DNA from: Morella rubra
Taxonomy: Eukaryota; Streptophyta; Magnoliopsida; Fagales; Myricaceae
DNA length: 64,000 bases
Direction of reading: 5' to 3'
Assembly: GCA_003952965.2 (NCBI GenBank)
Contig: CM025851.1
Span: 33,882,689 to 33,946,688, forward strand
The notes beneath the pieces were generated by a model. It searched no databases, had not been told where the DNA came from, and saw only the letters and a program-made list of their open reading frames with translations. The translations under genes and the position numbers were made by a program. Below, one piece after another: positions 49,401 through 62,200 of this stretch (the first letter of the stretch is position 1; each line of letters starts with the position of its first letter).

Positions 49401-51492
49401 GGTGTAGGTTTGGCAACCTTTCACAACAAAGAATCTACGTGTGCATGTATGTGTGTCTGTTTGCATGTATGTATGAGAAGGCTATTGATACTCATCCATG
49501 CATGTAATCATTATGGATAGGTATTTGACGAGCATGTTCCAATGATGCCATACATTTGTCGTAGCAGGCCACAATTTGTCAGAAGTGTGGTGACAGAGGC
49601 TTCGCCGTGGCATTGATCTATTGTGACAGTTGTCAGGCTTCTGCTGAGCATCAGTATGATGTATTGCAATCTGTGTCTGTGCATTGGTGTGCATTGTTAG
49701 CAACGTGGGTGTGTACCATGCGAGTTCAGAAGGTGCCTGCATACCAGTATAATATGTACTCTGTTAGGACAGAATTGCTGATTCTGTTCCTTCCGATGTC
49801 TTTTGGGACACAGATAAAACTCATACAACACACAAAGTGTGACATTGGGTCCATTCATGAATTCATACTTCTAATCATTTGACTTTCAAAATGCTGTGAA
49901 AGAACTTAGTTGCATAAGGTGCTATATTGAAAGGAACAACTTCTCAGTATCTTTGTAGTGCTGTTGTTTGACTCTTGACTCCCCTTTTTTTCCCCAGCTA
50001 TTGCTTTGATGTATTGCCTGCAACTTTTGATGAATATGTTACTTGGTTGTGTGAGGAATGCGATCCAAAGGTTAGAAAGTTGTCTACTATCAATAAAGTT
50101 AGGCTTCTTCCCTGTGGAATAAGCCATTCTGCAAATCCAAAAAAATTGCAAGCGATCGAATCTAGAGTAGGATTAAAGGAGGAGAATAGTTTCCGAAGAT
50201 CGAAGAAGAACATCAAGATACAAAGGAAGAAGAAGATAAAAGACATTAATGCCTTTGTGGCTAAGATGGATGTGCAATTTTTTGAAAGTATTCCTCCCCT
50301 GCCATTCAATGAGATGCATTGCGGTGGGATCTGCAAAGAAGGTCATAAGCATGGACAGGAGTTGAGACTAGTAATGAGTGATGGCAGTAATTTCGATGAA
50401 AATGTTGACTGTATTAGCCCTTCTCTTCAATGCAATGAGATGCAGTGTGATGAGAACGGTAAAGAAGGTCAGAAGCTTGGACACAAGTTGGGACTTGATC
50501 TGAAAGATGGAGCAAAGTTGGATGGAGAGGCTAACTATGATAGCTCTTCACTTCAACATAACCAGACACATTGCAGTGAGAATTGTGAAAAAGGTCAGAA
50601 GCTTGGACAAGAGTTCCAACTGGACCCAACAGATGGGACCAATCCTGAGGAGAAGGCTGAATCTGTTATAACCTCTCAAATAGCTACTACGGATGCCTCC
50701 AATATCTTAGAACATACATGTTATACCCTTTCACAGCCCATCATTTATCCTATATGGAGGTACTCCTCTCCCCCTGAATTTATTGTAAGTTAGGCTGCAC
50801 ATCTGATTCAAAGTGTATACTTCTGATTGTTTGTCTTATTGACAGGGGAAGTTTGTGCATCTGCAACAAAAGTTCTAGCGCTGTTAGCCTTGTAGCCCAT
50901 TTGTCCAGCTTAGCATGCTCTAAAGTTTGCGAGGAAGCAAATTTGATGCCACAGTTACCCAATTGCTTTGTAGATCTGATGTGTGGCCAAAGTTTTCAGA
51001 AGTCAGCCCTACTGACCAGAGTATTGCTCTTTATTTCTTTCCATACAATAAAAGGTGATGGTTTGGACAATGCTAGATCAGCTTTCGATATTCTCCCTAT
51101 TAGTTTCCTCTGAATATTAATATTGTTACAGTGATTCAAAACCTTTTGAGAGCCTGGTGGACATCATGATTGGTCACGACCTTGCATTGAGATCTGTCTT
51201 GCAGAATGCAGAACTTTTGGTTTTCCCTTCCACCCATTTGCCTTGGCAATATCAAAGTGAGCCCAATTAACTCTCTTTGCGAAAAAATAATCATTTAGTA
51301 GTTTTTTCTGCGCAGGGGCAAACTATCGATTGATTTTTTCGATTTGCAGGATTTCAGGGGAATCATTATTTGTGGGGGGTGTTTAGGGAAAAGCAAGCTT
51401 TGCATGTGACAACGGCAGTGGTCCCTGAAGTGGAGAAAAATCATACAAATGCCTTAAGCCGAGATAGGTGGAGTTCTATATTAGTCCTTTAG
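46436..51492 (+). CDS. PHD-finger protein, AIPP2-like, six coding exons
   Basis: Exons: ATG at 46436-46438 alone, then 49568-49653, 49998-50759, 50846-51054, 51132-51256 and 51350-51492, all GT-AG. The product begins MATICQKCGDRGF, YCDSCQASAEHHYC, then TWLCEEC, a PHD zinc finger at the N-terminus. A basic stretch (RRSKKNIKIQRKKKIK), a 42-residue repeat region and the C-terminal block PIWRGS, LVAHLSSLACSKV, FESLVDIMIGHDLALR and NHYLWGVFREKQ follow. This matches Arabidopsis AIPP2/PAIPP2-type readers that bind unmodified H3 and repress genes with BAH proteins. About 443 residues. Exon 4 is one base short between about 50,965 and 50,980, breaking the frame between PNCF and DVWPK. This could be a sequencing error or a real lesion; all other phases fit. 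Confidence 0.82.
50308..50676 (+). repeat. 42-residue (126-bp) tandem repeat in the PHD protein
   Basis: Three units start at 50308, 50434 and 50560, each opening with Asn-(Glu/Gln)-(Met/Thr)-(His/Gln)-Cys and containing a CKEGHKHGQEL / GKEGQKLGHKL / CEKGQKLGQEF core. The third unit is incomplete. Cysteine and histidine recur in register. Confidence 0.85.
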
Positions 51493-51587
51493 GCAATACT
51501 TGTAGATATTAGTCTGACATTCTGCAATTTTTTGTGCTGATTTTGCTCCTTACAATGGATATGTCATTTCTACCCCCTCCTTTCCTC

Positions 51588-51638
<51 letters not shown>

Positions 51639-53886
51639 CTTTTTCTGTGTTCATTTTATTGGTGGATGGGAAGGATTGCGAAGGATATTGCGGTCAGGAT
51701 GTGAAGGTTGTGTAACACTTGGATATAGTTCGTAGTACTCGTGAAGAATTGGTAAATTACTTGAGGAGATGAAATGTAGTTAATTTGTGGCCGGTGGTTA
51801 TAGAAAAAAGCAAACCATGTACTTAAAAGCTTCTATGTATAATTCCAACTTTCTGGGATAACCTCGAATGGGAAGATATATGTGTATATTTATGGAACCC
51901 CATAAAGGTTCAATGAGTGAAAAATGCTGAATCTTAGCAGCCAATTTTCAAGCGAAACTGGTCTTGAACTTGGCACTTTCGGTGATAATCATGCGTGCCA
52001 CTAAATCGTGCGAGTTGAATCTTCAAAAATTGACTAACTTATAAAAACCCTAACGGCTTGGAGCTATGTATGAATCCACCTTTCAGTAGTCAATAGGATT
52101 TCTCCCTAAACATGCGATGTGGTGCCCTTATTTTTGGGTTTTCCTAAGCATGGGTTCTAGAAAGTGATTAGGGAGGTCTTTGGTAGGGACAAATTAGAAA
52201 AAGGGAACATGGGATAGGACTTGACCCATTTCACTGGGCAGAGTAGTCGCGGTGATGTCCTGTCAGAGACGAATCTGTCGTGTTGTGAAGTTTGTGGCAG
52301 AAATTAATTTTTTAGGGGCATTTACTGAAACCATATTTTGAAGGCTAAAATCTATAAAATAAGAGAAAAATAAAAAAAAATGGAAAAAAATTGAATTAAA
52401 AAAAAAAAAAAAAGACTTTCCATTTATGGAGAGTCTGGGGGCCGGGTGGAGAATATGTAGCAATTGAGCAGTATTTCTGGGACAGCCCAATTTTTGTGTA
52501 AGATATGCTAAAACTAAAACCCAAATGCTGATACTCAGTCAACCAGTTAGCAAAGGCCCGTGTCTAGAAGGGCCTCGGGAAATGTCCTACTCCTAGTAGG
52601 TTGAGATGAAACCTGACCCAGCCAGCCTTGCCAACCAAAATCTTTACTTGTGCTCTTGCATGCACTGACTAATTGTAAAGTACCATTTAAATTAATCTAA
52701 AAGATTACAACTTTATTTTTAGTTGGCCGAGTTTTTCTTCCTAAACATGCTCTTATCTAACCACTCCCATGTTGATACATTGACTTTCCAAACCCAAAAC
52801 ATGAGATGTGTTCATACGGAAGATCCGATTAAATTGGAGCAATTTATCCTTTCCCCTTCTAGATGCTGATGAGGAAGTAAAGGTCTTTGTCGTATCCAAC
52901 ATGAAAAGGGTCGTCACGATGTTTTACCAAAAGGAGTAGGAAATAAGTTGAATAGACCACGGGCCACGGCCTCTATCACCTTTGGTTCTTTTCCATATCT
53001 TGACAAGTTCGTGGTTACAAACTAAAGCCCGCAAGCATAGGATAAAAAAATTTATTAATATATAAGCACTTCGAGCTGCACGTGGTATGGTGAGCATCGA
53101 GCCACAATCACCTAATAAGCTTGATGCAAGTTTGGCGATCTTGAACTCATGTTCAGACAGATTGAACTAAACTATTATTTCCTTGTATATATATATATAT
53201 ATATATACCACGGTCATCGGGGAAGTGGAAAGAATTATGAACATGTGTGTGAGAGTACATGCATAGCCCTACATCCACTAGAAACAGTAATATAAATAAT
53301 ATATATATACATAATATAAAAGTGAAGATAAATATACACGTTGAATAAATTAAAATATTGGTAAAAGATGATAAAGATTTTAGGTTATGTATAGCATCTT
53401 ATTCTACTACTAAAATTCAAAGAATGGAATCAAATTCAAGAGAATCGATCCGAGTATCATGAGATATTTGAGCCAAATTCCCCTAATCTATGGCCCACCA
53501 AATTAATATTTGAATATCCACCAAACCGGACGTTGCCATTAAGAAGTTTGCAACTAGAATCTTCACCAAACAATTACATCAGAATTCCACCAAGAAAAAA
53601 AAAAATTACATCAGAATTACCGCTTCAGTCCCCGCCCTTTCTATCATCTTCAGAACCATTAAAGCTAAACCAAGATTAGAAGGACTTCTATATTATCTCT
53701 TCTCTCTCGGGACCAGAAAAGAAGAATTATAACGAATATCATAGTCAAAGAAATCTTTGAATAGGTCTACGGATGGAGTATTAGGAGAAGTCAGACGAGG
53801 TAGAACAAAGTATGAAGGACTAGGCATGAAACTACCTTCTATGTAATTCTTGCCCATGATACACGGGGCTCGAATCAGGAAAGAAG
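51493..53886. other. Spacer with poly-T tract and duplicated flank
   Basis: 3' flank of the PHD gene, including a 45-base T run at 51594-51638. From about 51,940 the sequence is the downstream flank of the first VQ gene and matches 55,080-56,400 downstream of the second. A TA microsatellite lies near 53,188-53,208. No additional gene seen. Confidence 0.6.
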
Positions 53887-54717
53887 CTAAGTTTGATCAG
53901 ATGGCGGAGAAGGAGGAAGTGAATTAGCTGGTCCCCGTGACGACATCCCTGGAAATGAATCCATCATATCAAACAAATGAGCAATCTCGCTCCAGTCGTC
54001 AATACCCAGTAGTGGATCCCAATCCGGTAGAACGCTGTTCTTGTCGTCAAACGGATTGCTAGACGGAGCGACTGTCGAGGAAGAACATGAAGATGAAGAT
54101 GGCAATGTCGTGGCATAAAGAGCCGCTGGTGACATTGCGCTGCTGTTATTGTTGACAGACGGATTGCTAGACGGAGCGACTGATGAGGTTGAAGAAAATG
54201 AAGAAAAGGATGGCAATGTCGTGGCATAAAGAACCGCTGGTGACATTGCGCTGCTGTTATTGTTGTTAGACGGATTGCTAGACGGAGCGACTGATGAACT
54301 CGAAAAATATGAAGAAAAGGATGGCAAGGTCGAAGAATATGAAGAAAAGGATGGCAATGTTGTGGCATAAAGAGCGGCTGGTGACATTGCACTGCTGTTA
54401 TTGTACTTGGCAAACGGATTGCTAGACGGAGCGACTGATGAGGTCGAAGAACATGAAGATGAGGATGGCAAACCGGTTAGCCCTTGAACAAGGCTCTTAA
54501 ATTTCTCACGGCTGGTGTGCATTATCTTTGGCAAGTACTCCGTCCCGATTAGGACTGGCGGGAGGGGATGAGCTTCTGGTTGTGAGGGCTGTGGCGGCGC
54601 AAGCGTTGGTTTCTTGATCTTGTGCGAATCTTTGTGTACTCTAGGAGATTTAGGACGGGTCGATCTTTGGAGTTCTTTTCTTGGTGATCTACCTGAAGGG
54701 ATATCTGACGAGTCCAT
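53887..54717 (-). CDS. VQ-motif protein (MKS1-like) with expanded internal repeat and short C-terminus
   Basis: Intronless, 276 residues. The VQ motif FKSLVQGLTG lies at about residues 72-81, after the conserved SPRVHKDSHKIKKP and LAPPQPSQP blocks. This places it with MKS1/VQ21-like nuclear proteins, which bind WRKY factors and MAP kinases. After the motif comes a repeat (SSVAPSSNP, NNSSAMSPAALYATTLPSFSS) present about 3.5 times at 54,060-54,465. The sister gene has one such unit. The protein ends at PPSPPSDQT; homology to the sister's last 50 or so residues continues beyond the stop in another frame (53,760-53,886), so the C-terminus was lost by an indel. Confidence 0.85.
   Translation of the reverse strand: MDSSDIPSGRSPRKELQRSTRPKSPRVHKDSHKIKKPTLAPPQPSQPEAHPLPPVLIGTEYLPKIMHTSREKFKSLVQGLTGLPSSSSCSSTSSVAPSSNPFAKYNNSSAMSPAALYATTLPSFSSYSSTLPSFSSYFSSSSVAPSSNPSNNNNSSAMSPAVLYATTLPSFSSFSSTSSVAPSSNPSVNNNSSAMSPAALYATTLPSSSSCSSSTVAPSSNPFDDKNSVLPDWDPLLGIDDWSEIAHLFDMMDSFPGMSSRGPANSLPPSPPSDQT
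54057..54465 (-). repeat. About 110-bp coding tandem repeat in the first VQ gene
   Basis: Three full units and a partial one, each holding ALYATTLPS and VAPSSNP, with a further small duplication of LPSFSSYS in the first unit. Length is a multiple of three, so the frame survives expansion. Confidence 0.8.
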
Positions 54718-57700
54718 ATTGATGAATATTGGACTGAGGTTTGAAAAACGAAGAAGAGGAAATTGAATATATAAATGATGATTGCCAAAATGATAAAAGC
54801 ACTATATATTCGCCTAGTTCTTGAGGAGATGTCATTTTTGTCTCTACAGAAATTATTTGCAGTATAACAGAGGGAAGTTGCTCCAATTCTCAAGCAAAAA
54901 TATTGGTCTTGAACTTAACGAACTTAACTGCATTTTCAATGAATTTTAAAAGACACGTACGACGGCTGAACAGAATTGATTACAGCGCTAAAGTCACCAA
55001 GGGTCAATTAGGAGAAGGCTGACTCTTTTCAATAACCTATTTTAATAGAAGGTAATTGGGACATTGAGAAAAATAATGATGAATTTTTTCTAGCACTCTC
55101 AGAGATAATCCTGCATGCCACTGGCATGGACCGTGCGAGTAGAAATGTTCAAAACTTAGCTACCGTATAAAAAGCCTAATATCTACGAATCCACATTTCC
55201 ATAGTCAATATTTCTCCTCTACATGCGATATGGTGCACTTAGCAAGCATGGATTAGAATTTATGGGCAGGTCTTATAAGTAGGGACAAATTAGAAAGGGA
55301 AAATGGGATGGGACTTGACCCAATTGACTAATTATGGGCAGGGGTTAGTCGCTAGTCATGGTGATGTACTTTTGTCAGAGACCAATCTGTCTTGTAGTTG
55401 TGAAATTTCGGGCAGATATCTTGCACTCGGGAAAAAGCCAGCGATTAGTTTTTTGATGCCATTTACATAAAAGCATATATATATTGTTGGGTTTGCCGAT
55501 CAAGTTTTTATCAAAATTTTGCTTACGAGGTAGATAAAATTTTATTAGATTTTATAAGAAGGTAGTAAAAAGTGAATTAATATTTTCTGTAATTATTTAT
55601 AAAAAGATATACAAAATAGGTAGATTTTATACTATTTAATTTATTCATATAAAGTTTTAAATAATATGAAATTACAATAATTAAGGTTTACAATGTGACA
55701 TTAAGTTCTGAAATTTTTGAATTTTTTGTTTTTATCTTTTTTTAGCTTCTAAAGTGACTTAAATCCAACTGTTACTGCAAAGTTTTTAATCTAACGAATA
55801 AGATTTAATCTATCATGTACATATGCCACAGATTGAAACAAGTCGAGTATGAATTTTTCCTCTTTTTTATAGATGAAAAAACAAGTGGAGCATTAGATAC
55901 GCAAATGAAATTAAGAATCATAGGTCTGAAACTCAAAAAATTTAAAGCACAACTCTCTATTCCAAAATGACATAAAACACATGTCCCTGAAATACAATTT
56001 CTCCCATTAAAGAACTGTCTTGGTGTCTAGAAGCGCTAGGAAATGTTCTAGCAGCTGGTAATTGAGATAAAGTTTGCAGCATCTGATCCAGCTTGTTTAT
56101 GTTATGCCAACCAAAATCCAACTTTTGCTCTTGCAATGACTACTTGCAAAGTACCAATTAATAAGTTAATCTAGAAGACTTCAACTTGATCTTTTGTGGG
56201 CTGTTTTTTTCTTACTAAACTTTGTCGTATATATCTAACCACTCCCATGTTGCTTTAGAAAATGTAGAAAGTAAATAAAACTGAAGAAATGATCCGATTA
56301 TTATATATAAATTAAGTTGATACATTGACTTTCCAAACCCTAAAACAGGTGTGTTCATACAGAAGATCCGATTAAGAGCGAGCAATTTATCCTTTCTCTT
56401 CTAGATGCTAATCTAACTCCTTCACCGTCTCTTTGAAAAATTAGCGGTTTATAGCAGCGCATTGGGCACTTGGGACAAAAGTCAAGGTTGACAAACTTAA
56501 GCCAATTAGGAAGCATAAGATAAAAATATATCTGCATTTATTGAGCTGCACGTGGACGAATTTAAGGATCGGTACAGGAAAGGATGAGTCCATTCCTGTT
56601 CCGGTTCCAATAATTCAATATTTGATTCCGATGTACGGAGCCAGAATTTTAAAAAACTCAAAATTCCGGTTTTCAATGTGAATGTTTTTTGTCAGAATAT
56701 TTTGGCCAAAATTTTTTCTGTTATACATAATAAATTATCAATTAAATTAAATGTAAAATAAACATTTACTCAAAATTTCAAATAAAATTATAACCTTATA
56801 AAATTATGGATATTGAAAAAAAATTTGAGCCATATTTTAAAATTATAAAGTTTTGGACTAAAATAAAATTACAATATTTTTTAACCTTATTTAAAAAAAA
56901 ATCAAAACTGAAAAATACAGAAAAATATATTAGGTATTGAAACGAATCCGAAATTCTGATTTTTGCCAGAATTTTTATCTACCTTTACACCAATATTTGA
57001 ATGAAAAGGCAAGGCTGTTTCTAGCATCAAGCTGCCAGAATTACAATTTTTTTTTTTTGAAAAAAAGAAAGCTGAGTTCTCAAGCCCTTAAGAAGAGAGT
57101 TTGAGGTCAAGTTCGACACCTACATCTTGATTGATTCCACCGCGGCTGGAGATCATTGGAGTACACGCATATATATAATCTGTTTAAAAAAAAAAAAAAA
57201 CTGCTTTTAGAGTATATACCCGATAATATTACTCATTATTATATATTATTAATATCCATAAAATTATTTTTCTTGGGTACTCGCATTAACCTAATTACGG
57301 GAAAAAATAAATAAAAAACCCAATTCTTTTGACACATGATCATCTCCCCACTCCCCGGTTCCTTAGGGGAGCTTCTCCACACATGGTCAGATTTACCGAA
57401 CAGTCATAATGTGTTTTGCGCAGCTTATAACCAGGAAAACGAAAGGAAGTATAACTGTTTAGATATCACTTTGAGATGTTATTTGACATTACTTATAACG
57501 AATAGGACCCGTAGAAAAATTACAATCACACACAAATTGATCTTCGAAATAAATTATAATCCCAGAATATATAATACAGCTCCATCACCCTATCGCGCGT
57601 GGTTGGCTAAAATTTTCTCCAATTGCTAGCGTCGTTCACCAATTTTCTTCATCAAATTTATAAATGCTGCTATAACTACATACCCGTACCTAATTATTAA

Positions 57701-58424
57701 GAAGGAATATATACCAACATTTCTCCTACCGGGCATAGTATATATATATATATCGTCGGCAGCACGTCTTGTTTCCCCAAGGAATATATAAAACACAATT
57801 AAGGACTGCTAAACTGATGATCATAAGTTAATTGTACCTCATGACCCAAAAAAGCAAAACGAGACACATGGTATTATTATGTGCTGCGAAATCAAAATTA
57901 GCTAAGTAGCAGATGATTGCATCAGGATTGCGGGGTTTAATTTGCTGTATATTACATCTGACAGAAAGGGAAAAAACTAAAAACCCAACAAGATGTGGGA
58001 TTATTTAAACTTTCTTGCATTTGGTCTAGAACAAGGCAAGTGTCTCAATGTATTTGTGCTAAAAGAAAATGAAGAGAGAAAATAAAAAAATGTGAAAGGC
58101 TGCGAATTGCGAGCCATTCTGATACATTAAAAAAAAAAAAAAAATGGAATCAAATAAGAGAACCGGCTGAGTATCATGAGATATTTGAGCCAAATTCCCC
58201 GAGTCTATGGCCCACCAAATTAATATTTCAATCCACTAAACCAGACATTGCCTTTAAGGAGTTTGCAACTGGGATCACCAAACAAATATCAGAATTCCAC
58301 TTCAGTCCCAACCCCCCCACCTTCTTCTCTATAATCTTCAACGTTAAAGGTAAACCTATTAAAAAGACTTCTGTATATCTTCTGATCTCTCTGAACGAAA
58401 ATAGGAGATTAATTATAATGAGTA
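54718..58424. other. Spacer between the two VQ genes
   Basis: Upstream region of the first VQ gene, then the duplicated downstream flank of the second from about 55,080. It is AT-rich with poly-A/T runs near 57,190 and 58,128. The open frame at 57336-57629 has no recognisable family. Confidence 0.55.
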
Positions 58425-59200
58425 TCAATTGTCAAAGAAATTGTTGAATAGGTGATCTATGGATGGAGTATGAGGAGAAGTCAGACGAGGAGAAAGAAAG
58501 TATGAAGGACTAGGCATGAAACTACCTTCTATGTAATTCTTGCTGCCATGATACATAGGGCTTAATTCAGGAAAGAACCTAAGGGGGCTCGGATCAGATG
58601 GTGGAGAGAAAAAGTTTGGCGGAATAGGAGGAAGTGAAGCTGGTCCCGGTGACAATATCCCGGGAAATGAACCCATCATCTCAACCCCTTGATGAGCAAT
58701 ATTCCCTATCCCTTCCACACCACCCACGTCCCCACCTTGCTGTTTCTTCCCTTCTGGGCCCGACCTAGCCTTCTCTGTCGTGGCATAACGGGCCGCTGGT
58801 GATATTGCGCCGCTGTTACTGTTGTCAAAAGGATTACTCGACGGGAGCGATTGATGAGGAAGAACATGAAGAAGAGGATGACATACCGGTTAGGCGTTGA
58901 ACAAGGTTCATAAAATTCCGTGGGCTGGTGTGTATTATCTTAGGCGAGACCGTGTAGATTATGACTGGCTGGCGTATCTGAGTTTGTGGTTGTGAGGGCT
59001 GTGGCGGCGCAAGTGGTGGTTTCTTGATCTTGTGAGAGTCTTTGTGTACTCTAAGAGGTGCAGGACGGGGTCCTTGTAGCTCTCTTCTTGGTGATCTACC
59101 AGAAGGGTTATCTGACGAGTAGGACTCCATGCTGAATTTGAACTGATCAGGTTAAAAACGCAAAGAAAAGGAAATTGAATAGAAGATGAGTGCGCGTTAA
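55080..59200. repeat. Segmental duplication, unit 2 (contains the second VQ gene)
   Basis: Partner of 51940-54900 and longer because of insertions of AT-rich sequence at about 56,400-58,150. The VQ gene sits at the same relative end. Confidence 0.75.
58425..59130 (-). pseudogene. VQ-motif protein (MKS1-like) with a single-base frameshift
   Basis: ATG at 59130, with APLRVHKDSHKIKKPPLAPP, VSPKIIHTSP and the VQ motif FMNLVQRLTG. The frame stops at 58834 because of one extra G in the GGG at 58843-58845 (the sister gene has GG at the same place). In the shifted frame the protein continues to 58425 with NIAHQGVEMMGSFPG, PNFFSPPSDPSPLRFFPELS and MPSPSYFLSPRLTSPHTPS, the normal MKS1-type C-terminus. 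Length without the extra base would be about 234 residues, the family norm. The lesion may be a homopolymer error. It is otherwise the more complete of the pair. Confidence 0.83.
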
Positions 59201-62200
59201 TGGTAAAGCATTAGCAGTCTAGTTCTTACGGAGATAGCATTTAGTCCTACAGGAGTTGTTATTTAAAGCAGACAAGAAATCCTAAAGGGAGAGGAAGTCA
59301 ATGGAGGGGAGCAATTAATTTAATGTAAGAAAGAACTGGTTTGAGTAGAATTTTTCCTACTAGTTGGACGTGATATTAGAGAACTGGGTATGTAATGGCC
59401 GGTTCCGTGGTGGCATAAATGTTTGACCTAGTCAAAATTTTGTGGGAGTTGGAAGGGGTCATGTGCCAAGTCAGAGAGGGAGATCATGATGTGTAGCAGG
59501 TCCATGTCAGCCCATTTCAATTATCGATCTACTGGAAAATTGAATTGTTATCTTTACCTTGCGGGGTTTTTCTCTATGACTGAATGAAATTAAACATACT
59601 TAATTAAGCAGTACAATTTTGAACCTCTTTCTTTTCTTTTTTTTTTTTGTATAGGAGCCTGAATAGTTAATAGGACTTATTCCGCCGGACTGTTAGGTGC
59701 ATCGTCAGTGTACAAACTATGTGTATAGGTGTGCCCCAACTGAAAATTTTTTGGACCCTCAATACTCGAGGGATACGGTTGCAAACATCTTCCATCACTG
59801 TTTATTTCCCTGTTTCCGAATCACGTACGTATCCAGTTGCCATGTTTTCAATGAAGTTAAAAGTTGGTCGATTTTTTGTGCACTAACTCCGACGTATATC
59901 TGATTCAACTATTACCCAGAAAGTGCAACGGCAAACCCGATAAGAATTTCGAGTTTCCATCTAACTCCTTCAATATCTTTACTTCCATAGTTCCGTAGAT
60001 ACACGGTATACCTACTCCCATCTATAAGGGGGCATGCGTCATAGTCCCTCTTTTTCAACGGGTGCATATATGGTTATATAATATTGACCGGTTAGCGCCA
60101 TGTGGTTCGACTGTTTCAATATCTGGTAAGGCGGCGTAGTTTACAGTTTCCTTTTCGTAAGCGGAATAAAGAATTTTTATAATTTCAGGTCTATATATCA
60201 GGCCTTTGTGAATAATATACTTCTCAAGATTTAGAATTCCTAAAATTTCTACTGACAAACACTCCCTTGGTTTCTGATAGTGATCATCAGACTTCTATGT
60301 ATTCTTAATTTTATCATTTTTTTTTGTTATTTTTTCACGTTTAATAAATCAGTTTGATTCTTCTCAGAAATGAGAAAAGCAAATAAATTAAACGGCAGAG
60401 AAATAACTTGAAGTTTAGCAGCGCGGTAGATGTCTAGGATTTTTGTTTCTTTTTGGCCGAACCAATTTGGCGGAATTTGGTAATTAACAAATCTGATATT
60501 TCGGAACTTTCTGCAGCAAAATGGAGTATCGAGTAATTTCAGAACCATGTATGTTCCAATATTTAGTCAACCGATCAATTTGACTTAATTAAACAATATT
60601 CAATACCTCCTTCATATTTCGTGTCAAACAAATTAAAGGGGTTAAAACTGAGAAGACGCGATCAGCTGTGCAGGCAGGACTCGATCGAAAGAAAATTCGA
60701 AGGGGAGACCTATGTTGGTCCCGTTGGATGACCGGACCAGGACAAATTAAGAGAAGTGGGACAAGGAAGGAGTAGAGGATGGTTTAGCAATTGTTCACTG
60801 CATGGTTCACTGTCAGGGTAGGAGAGATGTTACCATCGCAATATATGCATGAAGCTGCCTGCATAAAGACCACCTGGGCGCATAAAGACAGTGGATTAGA
60901 TTAATCTTCGAAGAGCCAATAATCAGGGTTGAATGTGAAACTGAAGAAAAGGAAAAAGTTACAAACGGTTAGTGGTATTCTTGACCGGATTAATTGGCTT
61001 AACTTTTCAATGCGTTTTGTTTTAAGGGATTGAATATTATTACATAAGCAGGCATTAAGTACTATGACTATTTCTTTGCGAGCTCATGCAATATCTTTTG
61101 ATAGTGCAGTACTGTCGCAAATGGAATCCCACCCAGTCTTTTTGCACCATGTGGTGAGCAGGAACTAGCTAGCTTTTCTTTGGGTTGGGCTGCTTTTTCT
61201 TTTTTTTCTTGGTAGCCCTGATTTTATATGGTTTTATTACTTTTATGTGTCAGCTATGGAAGGGAACCAATCTACTTGTGAACAAGGCTGGCCAGCAATG
61301 TAAGAAGTTAAGTGAAAGATACGAGTTGCTTTCAAGGCATGTTCCAAGGTGATCACGCTTACAATTACAAGCAGGGAATGACAGAAGCCAAAAGAAAGAA
61401 GGAAACTAAATGAATTGCCACTGTGGTAGAGTTAGCACACATTTATATGCATATATGTGGTATTGCTCTGATCTATGCGCACACAATTATATTGCATGCT
61501 TGGACTGATCAATTCAGATTTAGAATTGAGGTTTGCTTCTGTACTCTCCTTGATATATAAGGTTATAAATGACTAATATCTCACGATAAGCCCAATGTTT
61601 TTAGAAAAAAAAGAAGAAGCAAATTGATGATCATATGCATCATTGCATGTTGTTTAAAGGTCGAAAATTATATATGTATAGCACATTAACTTGCTTGCAA
61701 CTGATCTGAAGTTTTGCTGCACTGCTCCGTTTTCTAGAGAAGAGACAGGGTCATGATTAATGTTATCAGCAAACTAGATTTTGAAAGGTGCGATCGCAAT
61801 CGATCCACGTTCCACATTGCATTTGCATTTTCCATTCCAAAAGAGTAAGTAGGTTGCTTACCTACTGATATGCTTCGAGGAAGAAAGAAAGATACATGAG
61901 CCAGGAAAATTTTGGGTCTAGTTTATGATCAATCGCGACCACCTAGAAAAAAAAAATAACAAAAAAAAAAAAAAAATTGACCAAGTTATATATTTGGGCT
62001 GGAATTGATTGGGCTGCCAGCAATTCCTTAGATCAACCAGAAAACTACCGCCCCGAAGATTTCAACATACGTACCGATCGTCACGTTACATTTCAAAGTT
62101 CAGGCCCACTGACGGATTGACGACCATCGCTCTACTCTGAGGTGAAATTAGATACTAGGGGTGTGGGACCCAAGCTGTCGTGCAGGGATTAGAACTTTCG

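Larger units (their letters stand above)
51940..54900. repeat. Segmental duplication, unit 1 (contains the first VQ gene)
   Basis: Matches unit 2 (about 55,080-59,200) in the same orientation, both in the VQ gene and over more than 1 kb of downstream non-coding DNA. Anchors include TAGGGACAAATTAGAAA, GATACATTGACTTTCCAAA, and CTAACCACTCCCATGTTG. Divergence is substantial with many indels, so the duplication is old. Confidence 0.8.

Noticed and set aside
53964-54413. 149-codon His/Pro-rich open frame overlapping the first VQ gene
   Set aside because: It is the same-strand shifted reading of the coding tandem repeat; the VQ frame carries the motif and conserved blocks.
54057-54465. Regularly spaced repeats that could suggest a CRISPR-like array
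   Set aside because: Plant genome, coding repeat with units divisible by three and no unique spacers.
57336-57629. 97-codon plus-strand frame between the VQ genes
   Set aside because: Lies in sequence without a counterpart in the duplicate unit and resembles no family; likely chance.
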